Shown one piece after another: positions 54,010 through 64,000 of a stretch of 64,000 bases of DNA. This DNA comes from Ciona intestinalis (lineage: Eukaryota > Chordata > Ascidiacea > Phlebobranchia > Cionidae). How positions within the stretch are numbered: position 1 is the first letter of the stretch; every line of letters starts with the position of its first letter. The notes below the pieces were generated by a model, which did not search any database, was not told the DNA's origin, and worked only from the letters and a program-made list of their open reading frames with translations. The DNA lies in contig NC_020167.2 of NCBI RefSeq assembly GCF_000224145.3, positions 6,773,083 to 6,837,082 of the forward strand, given 5' to 3'. The translations under genes were made by a program, and so were the position numbers.

Positions 54010-54217
54010 TATGTAGAGTGGGGTCAGATAGGAGACCTTTAGTACATGTAAACAAAAATCCTGACTGTGATTTTAACAATTAACGATGGTCTGTGCAAGT
54101 TGTAAGGATACGGTTTTATAATTCATTGAATGATCTTTGTTTACCAACAAATGAGACGAGAAAATAAAATAAAAAGGTGTTCCGTGGAGATGACCTCTTC
54201 CCTCCCTACTATATATT
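54010..54217 (-). mobile_element. Inverted-repeat element (MITE-like)
   Basis: Left end GTAGAGTGGGGTCAGATAGG, core AACGATGGTCTGTGCAAG and TTTGTTTACCAACAAATGAG, right end CTTCCCTCCCTACTATATA. Confidence 0.75.
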
Positions 54218-54245
54218 GTGTACGTTACCTAACAGCAACATAATA

Positions 54246-54443
54246 TATAAGGACGGGGGAATATGGGACACATTTTCGTTCTATTTTCTCGTCCTATTTG
54301 GTAGTAAACAAAAAACATTCAAAGAATTATAAAACCGTATCCTCACGACTACCATAAACCGTTGTTAATTGTTTGAAATGCGATCAGGATATTTGCAGGA
54401 TGTTATGTGCTAATGGTGTCCAATCTTGCCCTGCCCTACTTTA
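54246..54443 (+). mobile_element. Inverted-repeat element (MITE-like)
   Basis: Left end ATATAAGGACGGGGGAATATG, core TTTGGTAGTAAACAAAAAAC, right end TTGCCCTGCCCTACT. It lies about 30 bases from the previous copy in opposite orientation. Confidence 0.8.
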
Positions 54444-54912
54444 ACTTTCCAGTGGGTAAAAAAGGGACGATATACCATCTTCTTCTACCATACTATATTG
54501 TTCAAACTTTTATAAACGTTGTACACTAATGTCCATATTTTTTTTTCTTCTGTGATGATGAACCCGTGACTATTCATTGCCAAATATACGCATGAGTCAA
54601 TGAAGTTTAGATGTTGGGTTGAAACTGTTTCCGTTTTACTAAAAACAATATTTTGTGACGCACCACGTGCGACAATTAATAACGATATTTCTCCTAACAG
54701 CTTTTCCTGTTTTAATTTAGAATTCGATTACTAAAAGGTTATGGATGACGCGCGTAAATATCAAACCGTTATCACCCTCAAATGTACCCTGCATACTTTT
54801 CTAATTGAGTTCGCACAACTTGTTTAGAGTTTAAGAGTCACGATTTTTGTTACAACCGTTTTCCTCGGTGTCACCCTTATAGCGTGCTTTGACGACCCTC
54901 TTTTGATGTTGT

Positions 54913-55090
54913 TAATGGGAGAAGACGGGACAAGCACCTTAGCACATAGGAACGGTCTATGGGGGTCATGGTGATACAGTTTTATAATTCTTTAAATATT
55001 CTTTGTTTTCTACCAAATAAGACGAGAAAAAAAAATTAAAGCTGTTCTATGTTCCATGGAGAGGATTCCCCCCTCACCTTACTATATATT
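54913..55090 (-). mobile_element. Inverted-repeat element (MITE-like), internally shortened
   Basis: Left end AATGGGAGAAGACGGGACAAG, core GGAACGGTCTATGGGGGTC, right end CCCCCCTCACCTTACTATAT. Confidence 0.75.
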
Positions 55091-55539
55091 GTGTAGTTTA
55101 AAAAAAGTCGTACAGTATAATTTTTGAATGGGTATGTATAAAATACATGAACAACACAATAATATTTCCTTTATTTTGCACACAAACTTAACTATAGACA
55201 AAATCACCAACTAACGCGATGACACACGATTAATTGTAATAAAGTAGCGAATATTATGACGTATATAATCCCAACAACAATGAGCTGTAGATAATTTCCG
55301 CTCTGAGTTAACGCGGTTTCTTTAACGCTGGATGACCATTGCACTGTTTGACCCGGTTATAAGGCTTATATGATGTAATATAACAATAGTACATAACTGG
55401 AACGATGCTGTATTGTAACGTATACTTGGTCTGGTGTTGTGATTTAGAGTCGCATATACATATAACACTAACAAAAGTCCATCACAAAATACAGATAAAA
55501 TTCTTCGGTGTGTACGTCTTTAACGAATTGCAGTTTGCT

Positions 55540-55677
55540 TTTTATTATTTAACAACTGTAACTAAGTTTTCCTTGAATATCGAAGGTATAAATCTAAATA
55601 CGTCACTAAGCAAAAATATGCAGGATTTTAAATATTTTGGGAGTTTAATAACTTACTGTCACGATAAACGTATATGA
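55540..55677 (+). pseudogene. Possible LINE-type reverse transcriptase remnant
   Basis: A short frame ends in MQDFKYFGSLITYCHDKRI. The FKYxGSLIT pattern recalls the segment FKYLGSxIT found after the palm in many non-LTR reverse transcriptases. Nothing else of the domain is visible nearby, so this is a suggestion only. Confidence 0.25.
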
Positions 55678-56864
55678 CGCGCATATATTGCATTTAAATA
55701 TATTTTTTATTTCCAAAAATACACAACCTATTTGTCCATTTAAAATTATGTTCACAGAGGGATATCACTCTATATTGATAATGTCGTGTTGAGGATGTGA
55801 TAAGTCAAAATTGTTGGAACTCGAACTGCTCTGCACGAAGTTTACCTTTCGCCTAAACCTGACCCGAGAGTTTCCAAAATTTGCAAATCCGTTGACGTAC
55901 GTAATCTATAAAAGGAACAAAACGTTACTGCGTTCATGCAGGAAAATGCATTGGGGGTATCAGAGCATAGGACGTGAGTAAGCACATGGTTATTTTTCAA
56001 AGATTACCTCGAACAGTGAAATGAGGCCACTGTATTAGGTAAGCACCTATTCCAAAATTTTCATCATACTTATTGCCCACAAGGGTTACGCGGTGTTATG
56101 ATGCTATTATAATGCATGTGATAGTTAATTCGTGTTGAGTAACACTCTCCTTCCTATGCTGACGTAACGCACGCAAATCATGCCACAAAAGTAAAGGAAA
56201 TGTAGGCGCTACGCAGTGAGATCACAAAACACATTCAGCACCTGCGTCACACCGACCATGTATGTACTAAACTATTTAAAAACTTTCTATTTTGAAACTA
56301 AAAATGTTTCAATATAGAACAGGTGTTGCGATACACTGAGAGTATACACGGCCTTACATAACTATACTCGGTAATCAGGGAAAATATCTAATTCGAAAGT
56401 TTTGTTTGAATCAGTTTATCAACAATTACACACACACTACCAAATCACACACAACCAGACATAAACATCGTCAGCGTAGCAACATTTAACGTTAATTTGG
56501 CGCTTAAAATGTAGCCCACTTTAAACGAACTTGCGATTATGCGTCAAGCGTACGTCAACACACAATTAAATTGGCCACTTAGTAAAATATAGACTTGTAA
56601 ATGTTTACTGTTTCAATTGTTTTTGTTCGTTTGTTAGCAAGCCACGTAAACTGGTTACACTTTCGTGGAAAATGCCCCCGTCATTACACTGCGTAATTGC
56701 ACGTTATTATTGACCCCAGAGCACAGCGGTCAGTGATATTAAATATCACGTATCGACCGCTTAGAGATGCAAACATATAATTGATCATCAGTGATTTCAC
56801 CTCTCAAGCCTAATAAGCATTCGAAAACGCACGGTTGTGACGTAACAGGTGGACTGGCCTACTT

Positions 56865-56870
56865 TATAAA
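56865..56870 (+). promoter_or_regulatory. TATA box of the astacin-trypsin gene
   Basis: TTTATAAAAG lies about 150 bases before the ATG at 57018, with GC-richer sequence just downstream. A TGACGTAA (CRE-like) site is at about 56838. A start near 56895 would give a 5' UTR of about 120 bases. Confidence 0.6.
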
Positions 56871-56942
56871 AGAAGGCGGAAGACAGAGCAGGCATTCAAA
56901 GAGAGAACGTTTACAGTAAACGACTAAAGAAGACTACCATCA

Positions 56943-56965
56943 TATTATTATTATTATTATTATAT
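56943..56965. repeat. Short ATT microsatellite in the 5' UTR
   Basis: About seven ATT repeats between the TATA box and the start codon of the downstream gene. Confidence 0.8.
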
Positions 56966-57017
56966 AAGTACGAACTTCTAGAACAAGATAAGATATACAA
57001 GTTACAACGAAGACAAC

Positions 57018-60000
57018 ATGCAATTTCGAGTTTTATTTTTCGTCTTAACGTATTGTTTTAGTGCAATACAAGGTAAGGAATGTGAAAAAAACTTTATTTG
57101 ATGATTCTGTGTAACCAATTAGTAAACGGTGTAATGAAATAATATAAAACTTTTAGGCATACAGTTTAAAGTTTTTGTACTTAATTTTTTTACCCAAACC
57201 AAAAATAAATATTAGTGTGATTTTCAGATTTTAAAATTGATTATTTGCAGAGAATTAATTTATTTCTATAACTTACACTTTACTTTTTCGATTCTAGGTA
57301 CACCACTGCCAGGTGCTGAACCCCCAGCCCCATTATTGGATGCCATCGAAGTCCCCCCACCACAGATTACTGAAAGTGAATTAGCGACATTGGCCGGTAA
57401 GTTACTTTTACATGTATATAATCATAACTTATAAAATGCATATGTACAACTATAGCCAAATAAAAAATAAATAAAAAAAAAATAAAAAAAAATAAAATAT
57501 TAAATTCCTGTGTTTAAACGTTTACTAATTTCCAGAATCCGGGGTGCTAACACATACTAACCGAAACGGAGGGGCAACTGGAGATCCGCGCGGGTGTGGC
57601 CAGGAATGTCCGTTGGGTTACAAAGTTGTTGCTGGAGTAATTACATGCGAATGCAAGCACGAAGGAACTTACGAGGGAGACATGCGGGTTTCAAGTAAGT
57701 GTTTTTGTAATATAGTAGGATGGGGTAAAATGGGACACCCCTTCATTCTATTTTCTCGTCTTATTTGGTAGTAAACAAAGAACAGTCAAAATATTATGAA
57801 ACCGTTTTCCCAGCACAACTTCCATAGACCGTTGTTAATTGTTTAAAACACGATCAAAATATTTGGATATTATGTGATGCTGAAGGTGTCTCGCTTTTCA
57901 CCACCCTACTATATTTGTGAAAACAGACAACTAACTAGCGGTAAATATGAAAAACTAACATTCTCTATGTCATAGATGAAACCTATCACGAGTTTCTCCG
58001 GATGTTCGGTATGGATTGCGAAGAGCATAGAACAAGAGGTGCCAGTCTCAGCAACGCGTGGCCCAAAACCGGATCCTACGTTTACGTTCCTTACACAATC
58101 AAAACCGGCTTCAGTAAGTTTTGTTAATTCCAACTAATACTCACTAATTGTTATTTTTGTTAATAACATTTTTGTTTTAATTTTTAATCTAAGAATTTTT
58201 AAATTTTTACGAATTTAAAATTTTTGCAACTAGTTAAATATTAACGAATTTTAAAATTTACATTTTCAATTACAGCGACAGAGCAACAGACCAAAATCCA
58301 GGAAGCTATAAACGACTTTGCCACTCGAACTTGCATTCGGTTCGTCGCTCGAACTGCAGAGGTTGCTCACGTTGAGTTCACACCCGGTTCGGGTTGTTCT
58401 TCTTTCCTTGGCAAAACTGGACGCAAACAAGCGGTAAGTATATTTAAGATTAGACCGTTGTTAATCGTTTAAAGCACGATCAGGATATTTCGATATTATG
58501 TGCTAAAGGTGTCCCGTCTTATATATATTTTATCGGCACTATAAAGTTTTTTTTGAAAATGAAACGTCTGTTTTAAGATAATGTTTATTAGGTAGATTGG
58601 TAGTTTCGTATTTATTTTAAACTTTGTTTTTTTCAGATTACTTTAGCTGGCGGTTGCTTTAGACCCGGAACTGTTCGTCACGAAATGATGCACGCACTTG
58701 GTTTCTACCATGAGCATTCGAGGGCAGATAGGGACAACCATGTAGAAATAAAATGGGATAATATTGCTTCCAGTAAGTTGTATAATCGTACATTCATGGC
58801 CTATACTCAATATGTACTGAAAAGGCTGTGTTGTACAATTATACAGGTTATAATTTTTTTGCAGCTAATATTTAACTCTATAATATTAACTTTCAGCATA
58901 CGAAGGCAACTTCCGTAAGATTGCTGTTAGCAACTGGAATAGCTACGGCTCACCATACGATATTAACTCAACAATGCATTACGGAGCTTACGCTTTTGCC
59001 ACTGACAGAAGCAGACCTACGATTGTCGCCAAAGCGTAAGTGCTAACTCGTAGCAAAACTTTGTTTCATGTTCTTTATCCAACCATTGGGGTCAAATACA
59101 TAACACTTTCTATTTCGCAGTGCTATCCCGGCAGGAATAACCATGGGACAAAGATTGGGATTCTCGCCACAAGATTTGTTCCAGATTAACGCAAAATATG
59201 GATGTTCAGGTATAACCTAAAATGCTTGTTTAAAAGATTTCGAACCACTATTCAGTAAAACATAGATTCAATACGCTTAACTGTTTAATGCATGTTTTTG
59301 TAATATGTTCAATGTATGCGCAGGGTACACAACAAGCACTGGATCCACTACAAGCACTGCACCGACGACAACAACAACGACTGTCCCAACAACTGCAGCT
59401 TGCATTGATAAAAACACGTAAGATGAATAACTAAATGATGCGATGGAGTTTTTGTATCATTAATTGCAGCGTATATAAATCTATCTTTCATTTCAGTAAC
59501 TGCCCAACATGGAAAACTCAAGGATTCTGCACAGACAGCCGATACGTGAGCTACATGCAAAGTTTCTGCTACAGAAGTTGCAGTAGCTGTGCAGGTAAAT
59601 TTGAAACTACACCACTCGTTATTACAATTTCTGTACTTTGTTGAGTATTCTGTACTTTTGCTGAACTTAGCTCTTTGCCTTTAACGTTTTATTTCGCTTA
59701 GGCACAACAACAACAACAACTACAACGGCACCCACCACCACAACCACAACAACCACACCCGCGCCTACGACAACTACTACTACCACGACAGCTGGTTCAA
59801 CTTCAACAACAGCGGGTTGCTCCGACAATCACAGATACTGTGCTGCGTGGGCACGTCAGAACTTTTGCACCACCGGCGCTTATATAAACTACATGAGAAA
59901 CACGTGCCCAATGAGCTGTAACATATGTACTACTGGTAAGTTAACGTCACGATTGCTATTCGTACGTATAACATATTAATAAATATTAATAATCACCTAC

Positions 60001-63000
60001 AAAGTAACCTATACACGGTTATACTCGTGAGCTGGCACGAGGTGTGTGAAACAGAACACCTGTGTTATAACGACTTTCGTTTTCCGGCCATGCAAGGATA
60101 AAGTCAGTTACATTGACTTATTTATTTATAACTATTGGAACCGTTTTTAATCGAAATTTTAATTTTACAGGTACTACAACAGTCGCTGCATGTACAGACA
60201 AGGCAGGGTGGGTATTTTGTTTCTCTTTACTCAATAATTACATAACCATTACTTGTTTTTTTTATACAAGACTGTTTATAATCTTATATACCGTAAATAT
60301 AAATTCACTATTTTATATACAGGAGTTGCAACGCTTGGAAACAAGCCGGTTACTGTACAGGAAGATACGCAACATACATGGCAACAAATTGTAAATCCAG
60401 TTGCGGTTTATGCGCAAATGCAGTTACTACGACAACCACCGCAGCACCATGCGTCGATAAAAGCACACAGTAAGTAAAAATATATTTTTTTGTAACTAAA
60501 ATTCCCTGGCATAATTCTGTATAAATTTCATTAATTACAAAGTTAGATACAACCTATGCTTATTTTTAGTTGTGCCGCATGGGCAGCACAGCAATATTGC
60601 GTGAAGGACTTCGTGAACTACATGCGTGCCAACTGTCGGGTCACCTGTGGTTTATGCGGAGGTCACACAACTACTCAAGTAGCTACAACAACCGTAGCGT
60701 CAACTGGACTAGGTGAGTAACACATTAACGTTAGGTCATTGTTTACGAAAAGTTTTCTTACATGTTTGCAAAATATAAAAGGGTGGTGGGAGATGGGACA
60801 TCTTTTGATTCTATTTTCTCGTCACATTTGGTGGTAAACAAAGAACATTTAGTGAATTATATACCTGTATCCTCCCGACCTCCATAGACCGTTGTTAATT
60901 GTAAAACACGATCAGAGTGTTTGGATATCATGTGCTAAAGGTGTCCTATCTTCTCCCACACTACACCATACATGGGCAAAAAAGGACTTGTCTATTTTTG
61001 ACCTGCATTATACATTCATGAATCTATTATTATACTTAATGATTGACATTTTATTTTGTGCAGGTACCTACAATGGTCAGTGTGGGATTCCCATGGTAAG
61101 CCTTCAGTTCCGAACACCAAGTCAGCGTATTATTGGAGGTTAGTTATACTTTTGATAGTTCGCAAAGAAAATAGTTGAAAGTATAAAACTAAAAAATCCT
61201 AAAAACGAATGGAATTTGTAAGGGGGCACCATTTATATTGTCTCTAAAAATTCATTATCTTCACAGGAACCAATGCAAACTATGGAAGCCACCCGTGGTT
61301 GGTAAACATTCGCAGACTGACCGATGTGAACATATGCGGCGGAACTCTCATAGCCCCAAATAAGGTCTTAACTGCTGCCCACTGCTTCGGGTAAGAATTC
61401 CAAAGCATTACATACGGCTAGCTTCTAAAATGCATTGATAAAAGAGCCATAAACTATGCTGGCCATAATGTACGGTGTTTGCGACTTTATTAACACGCAG
61501 TGTTCTAATTACAGGAATAATCGTAATCCAAACGTCAATTATTACTTTGGATTTTTGGGGAAGCAGGATAGAAGGATAAATAGAGTCGACCGTGGACAAA
61601 GGCGAGTCTCATTTGCCAGCATTCTCATTCACCCAAATTACAATCATGCAACTACTGACAACGATATTGCAATTATCACAGTAAGTCCATATATGGTTAC
61701 TATAACGGTGTAGCACAGTTGTTATTGGAGCAATTATGAAATCATAATACTGCATGACGCATTCCGTGACACGAAATAACTCTCTCTGTGTTCAACAGCT
61801 CACCGAATCTGTGACGTACAACAACTACGTCAGACCTGCATGTTTACCCCAGCAGGACGAAACCCTTGCTGCCAGAACTTCGGGCGTTGTAGCTGGATGG
61901 GGAGACGTTAGTGATGGTAAGAATGAATAACTATAGATTTTAATCATATAAAGCGCCGGCAATAAAATAATAACCGACAAAGTAACATACATGGTAACTC
62001 GTAAGCTGGCACGTGGTTAATGAAACAGAACACCTGTGTTATAATGAATGTTGTGTTCCGGCCTTAAGCGAGGATATAAAAGCAAGTTAAATTTATTTAT
62101 TCAATCATTCCTTTTTTATTTTGCCTACGAACATCCATTCTGACCGCCTTTAAATCGGTAAAACGTAATTTAACCAAAGTTATATTTTTTAGCCGCTAGT
62201 AACCTTGGAAGCGACATTCTTCAACAAGCAACGGTTGAAGTTATCGACAATACCGTGTGCAACCAATGGCTTAAAATATTCACCAATAGAGACGATGAAG
62301 TAACAAGCAACATGATGTGTGCGGGGTATGAGAGCGGTGGTCGAGACGCTTGCCAGGTAAAGCATTCAAGAGATATGTGGTTACATTATTATAACATCAG
62401 TGTGTGGTGGAATAGAAATATAATTGCCGGAAAACAAGTCTAGTTTACAAAAAAATAGCCGGGTATGCAATTTAAAGAAAACATCAAAAGTATTTTACAA
62501 ATTTACAAAGTACAACTTGACTGAATATATTAAACATATAGTAGATTTGGGGGAATGGTACTTGTTTTCATTCTCTTTCTTGTCTCATTTAATAGTAAAC
62601 GAAAAATATTTACATGATTATGTAAGTGTAGCCTCACAATTCTAAAATGAAGTTGGTAATTGTTTAAAACAAGATCGCGAAAGATGGGATTTAGTAGCTA
62701 ACGGCGACCCGTCTTACCCCACAGTACTAAATGTAATTTTATTCCAGGGTGACAGCGGTGGTCCATTGATTATAAAAGTATCCAACAGACTCTATGTGTA
62801 TGGTATTGTATCATGGGGTTATGACTGCGGAAAAGTAAGAAAACCTGGAGTCTACACGAAGGTGAGAAGTTTTTAATTTTTTACTTAATATGTTTATTTA
62901 GTAGGGAGACATTCTTCATTTGGTAGTAAACAAAAAACATTCAATGAATTATAAAACCGCTTTCTTACGATTCCCATAAAACGTTGTTAAATGTTTAAAA

Positions 63001-63253
63001 AAGATCAGAATATTTAGAAATTATGTGCCAAAGGTGTCCCGTCTCCCCCCACTATATTTTATTAAACTTATTAAGTTGTGTTGTCTGGTCTAACGGGCAC
63101 GGTCAGGAAATCACAGAAAGTTTTACTTTAGACTGTAGTAAACAGGATACTTTACAATTTAAACGTGTGTGTTTTTGTCTTTCGACCAGCGATTTAATAT
63201 TTTTTAATTTTTAGGTCTCCAACTACGTCACTTGGATCAACTCTAATTTATGA
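57018..63253 (+). CDS. Secreted astacin - 4x ShK - trypsin chimeric double protease, 20 exons
   Basis: Exons: 57018-57072, 57298-57396, 57536-57694, 57976-58113, 58276-58433, 58637-58772, 58897-59035, 59121-59209, 59324-59417, 59497-59594, 59702-59935, 60171-60207, 60323-60469, 60570-60712, 61064-61138, 61267-61390, 61515-61680, 61799-61916, 62193-62356, 62748-62861, plus the terminal 63215-63253 (21 pieces counting the stop exon). All phases agree: 841 aa. Signal peptide ~1-19; propeptide with extra cysteines and YEGDM; astacin domain ~123-324 with [13 protein letters not shown] (~218-230) and Met-turn STMHY (~275); ShK domains at ~353-388, 425-464, 473-511 and 520-556, each with six Cys and separated by Thr-rich linkers; trypsin domain from IIGG (~598) with TAAHC, TDNDIAI, DACQGDSGGP (Asp189, trypsin-like) and VSWG. 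Both catalytic sites look intact. Likely an extracellular protease. Confidence 0.93.
57711..57914 (+). mobile_element. Inverted-repeat element (MITE-like), full length
   Basis: In astacin-trypsin intron 3. Termini TATAGTAGGATGGGGTAAAA and TTCACCACCCTACTATA. Confidence 0.85.
58449..58525 (+). mobile_element. Inverted-repeat element, right third only
   Basis: Intron 5: GACCGTTGTTAATCGTTTAA to TGCTAAAGGTGTCCCGTCTT. The left part and the extreme right end are missing. Confidence 0.7.
59993..60118 (+). mobile_element. SINE 3' half
   Basis: Intron 11: ACGGTTATACTCGTGAGCTGG, GAAACAGAACACCTGTGTTAT and GGCCATGCAAGGATAAAGTC. Confidence 0.7.
60779..60967 (+). mobile_element. Inverted-repeat element (MITE-like), full length
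   Basis: Intron 14: left end AGGGTGGTGGGAGATGGGAC, right end GTGTCCTATCTTCTCCCACA. Confidence 0.85.
61972..62108 (+). mobile_element. SINE 3' half
   Basis: Intron 18: CATGGTAACTCGTAAGCTGG, GAAACAGAACACCTGTGTTA and an ATTTATTCAATCATTC tail. Confidence 0.7.
62537..62729 (+). mobile_element. Inverted-repeat element (MITE-like)
   Basis: Intron 19: left end TATAGTAGATTTGGGGGAATG, right end GACCCGTCTTACCCCACAGT. Confidence 0.8.
62896..63056 (+). mobile_element. Inverted-repeat element, left end shortened
   Basis: Intron 20: TTCATTTGGTAGTAAACAAA to GGTGTCCCGTCTCCCCCCAC. Confidence 0.75.
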
Positions 63254-63609
63254 AGAGTTTTTCGACCTCGAATACTCAGTGAACCTGACATCGCTTCAAA
63301 CGTAGACATTGTATATTTTAACATTTTATATAGTTTGTTATTGTCCTATGCAGGATGCTGGCTTGTATGTATTTTTTATTTCTAATTATGTAGCTAATAT
63401 ATTTTATACCAGGTCTGGAACCCTAACGGGTCTTCTGGACTAACGTTTTTTATTCTGCACTGTCAGTCCCAGTTTATAATTTTCACTTTACTTAATCACT
63501 TTCTATTTACACCTCATGTATTTTTTTACATAACCGAGTGCAATGACCAACACTAGAAACGGGCATTTTATTTTTTATGTATGAATTTTCTCAATATCAC
63601 ATCGTGATG

Positions 63610-63615
63610 AATAAA
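63610..63615 (+). terminator. Poly(A) signal AATAAA of the astacin-trypsin gene
   Basis: AATAAA about 357 bases after the stop codon, followed by a T/G-rich stretch (GTTCTTGTTTGTTT). Confidence 0.6.
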
Positions 63616-63726
63616 GAGTATCGCATTACTGAAATGTTCTTGTTTGTTTAAATAACATGGCAAGTAATTTAGCGCAGTATTGTTACATCAGTCATTTGCT
63701 TCATAACCGAGAATAATTACTCTATA

Positions 63727-63940
63727 ACCCAGCAGTGATGGGATCAAGTGGTCACAAATGGGTTGTCCGAATTATCAGCCATATAAAATTCCAAACAAAA
63801 TAATCACCTACAAAGTCACGTACATGGTAACTCGTAAGCTGGCACTGTACAGGTGTTTGAGGTGTATGAAACAGAACACCCGTGTTATAACGACTGTCGT
63901 TTTGCGGCCACGCGAGGGTAAAGCAAGTTACATTCATGTC
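63727..63940 (+). mobile_element. SINE body and 3' half
   Basis: AGTGGTCACAAATGGGTTGTCC, ACATGGTAACTCGTAAGCTGG and GGCCACGCGAGGGTAAAGC in plus orientation. A short insertion lies near 63850 and the head is missing. Confidence 0.7.
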
Positions 63941-64000
63941 AAGTCGTTCAAGTGTGTAATTTTGCGCGTACACAGCAACTATTCGATTGCAACCACAGCG

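Larger units (their letters stand above)
53339..57017. other. Intergenic between DDX46 and the astacin-trypsin gene
   Basis: The two genes diverge from here. The region holds one copy of repeat family 3, three inverted-repeat elements and fragments of others (53938-53975, 54450-54500), a possible LINE-like remnant at 55540-55677, and the promoter of the downstream gene. No confident host exon was found. Confidence 0.5.
63254..64000. other. 3' UTR of the astacin-trypsin gene and downstream DNA
   Basis: 3' UTR up to the AATAAA at 63610, then intergenic DNA with one SINE. No coding exon is seen before the window ends. Confidence 0.55.

Overview
This is a eukaryotic, AT-rich, gene-dense window with short GT-AG introns. 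The proteins are chordate-like (a synaptotagmin, a bestrophin, a DOK adaptor, DDX46, RPL30, eIF2-alpha). The repeats are a tRNA-headed SINE with an ATTC tail and a short inverted-repeat element. All this points to a tunicate, most likely Ciona; the species is inferred from gene character and repeat style, not proven. I rebuilt exon structures by hand from splice sites, homology and reading phase. Every multi-exon model below closes in frame from ATG to stop.

Layout, left to right. 278-4694 (+): a divergent kynureninase, 9 exons, 454 aa. 6081-11613 (+): a DOK-family PH/PTB adaptor, 10 exons, 414 aa. 12405-14763: a minisatellite of about 27 units of 86-88 bp, each carrying an 18-bp palindrome. 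14757-15788 (-): the N-terminal part of an FLVCR/SLC49-like transporter whose frame ends inside the last minisatellite unit. 16490-17062: two different short-period arrays side by side. 17530-23426 (-): a bestrophin with an exceptionally long tail, 12 coding exons, 1190 aa. 25623-29306 (-): RPL30, with a complete intronless EIF2S1 (26864-27808, same strand) inside its second coding intron. 33210-37388 (+): a synaptotagmin-1/2-like gene, 9 coding exons, 407 aa. 39688-53338 (-): DDX46/Prp5, 29 coding exons, 1150 aa. 57018-63253 (+): a secreted chimera of 841 aa, 20 coding exons, joining an astacin metalloprotease, four ShK domains and a trypsin-type serine protease.

The genes do not form one pathway. 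RPL30, EIF2S1 and DDX46 are housekeeping translation and splicing genes. Synaptotagmin, bestrophin and DOK are membrane or signalling genes. The astacin-ShK-trypsin chimera is the most unusual product. Introns and intergenic DNA are seeded with about 20 copies of a ~200-bp terminal-inverted-repeat element and about 19 copies of the SINE, several as head-to-head pairs.

Limits: 5' UTR exons, transcription starts and trans-splicing were not resolved. Exon boundaries are predictions without transcript support. Repeat edges are good to about 5-10 bases.
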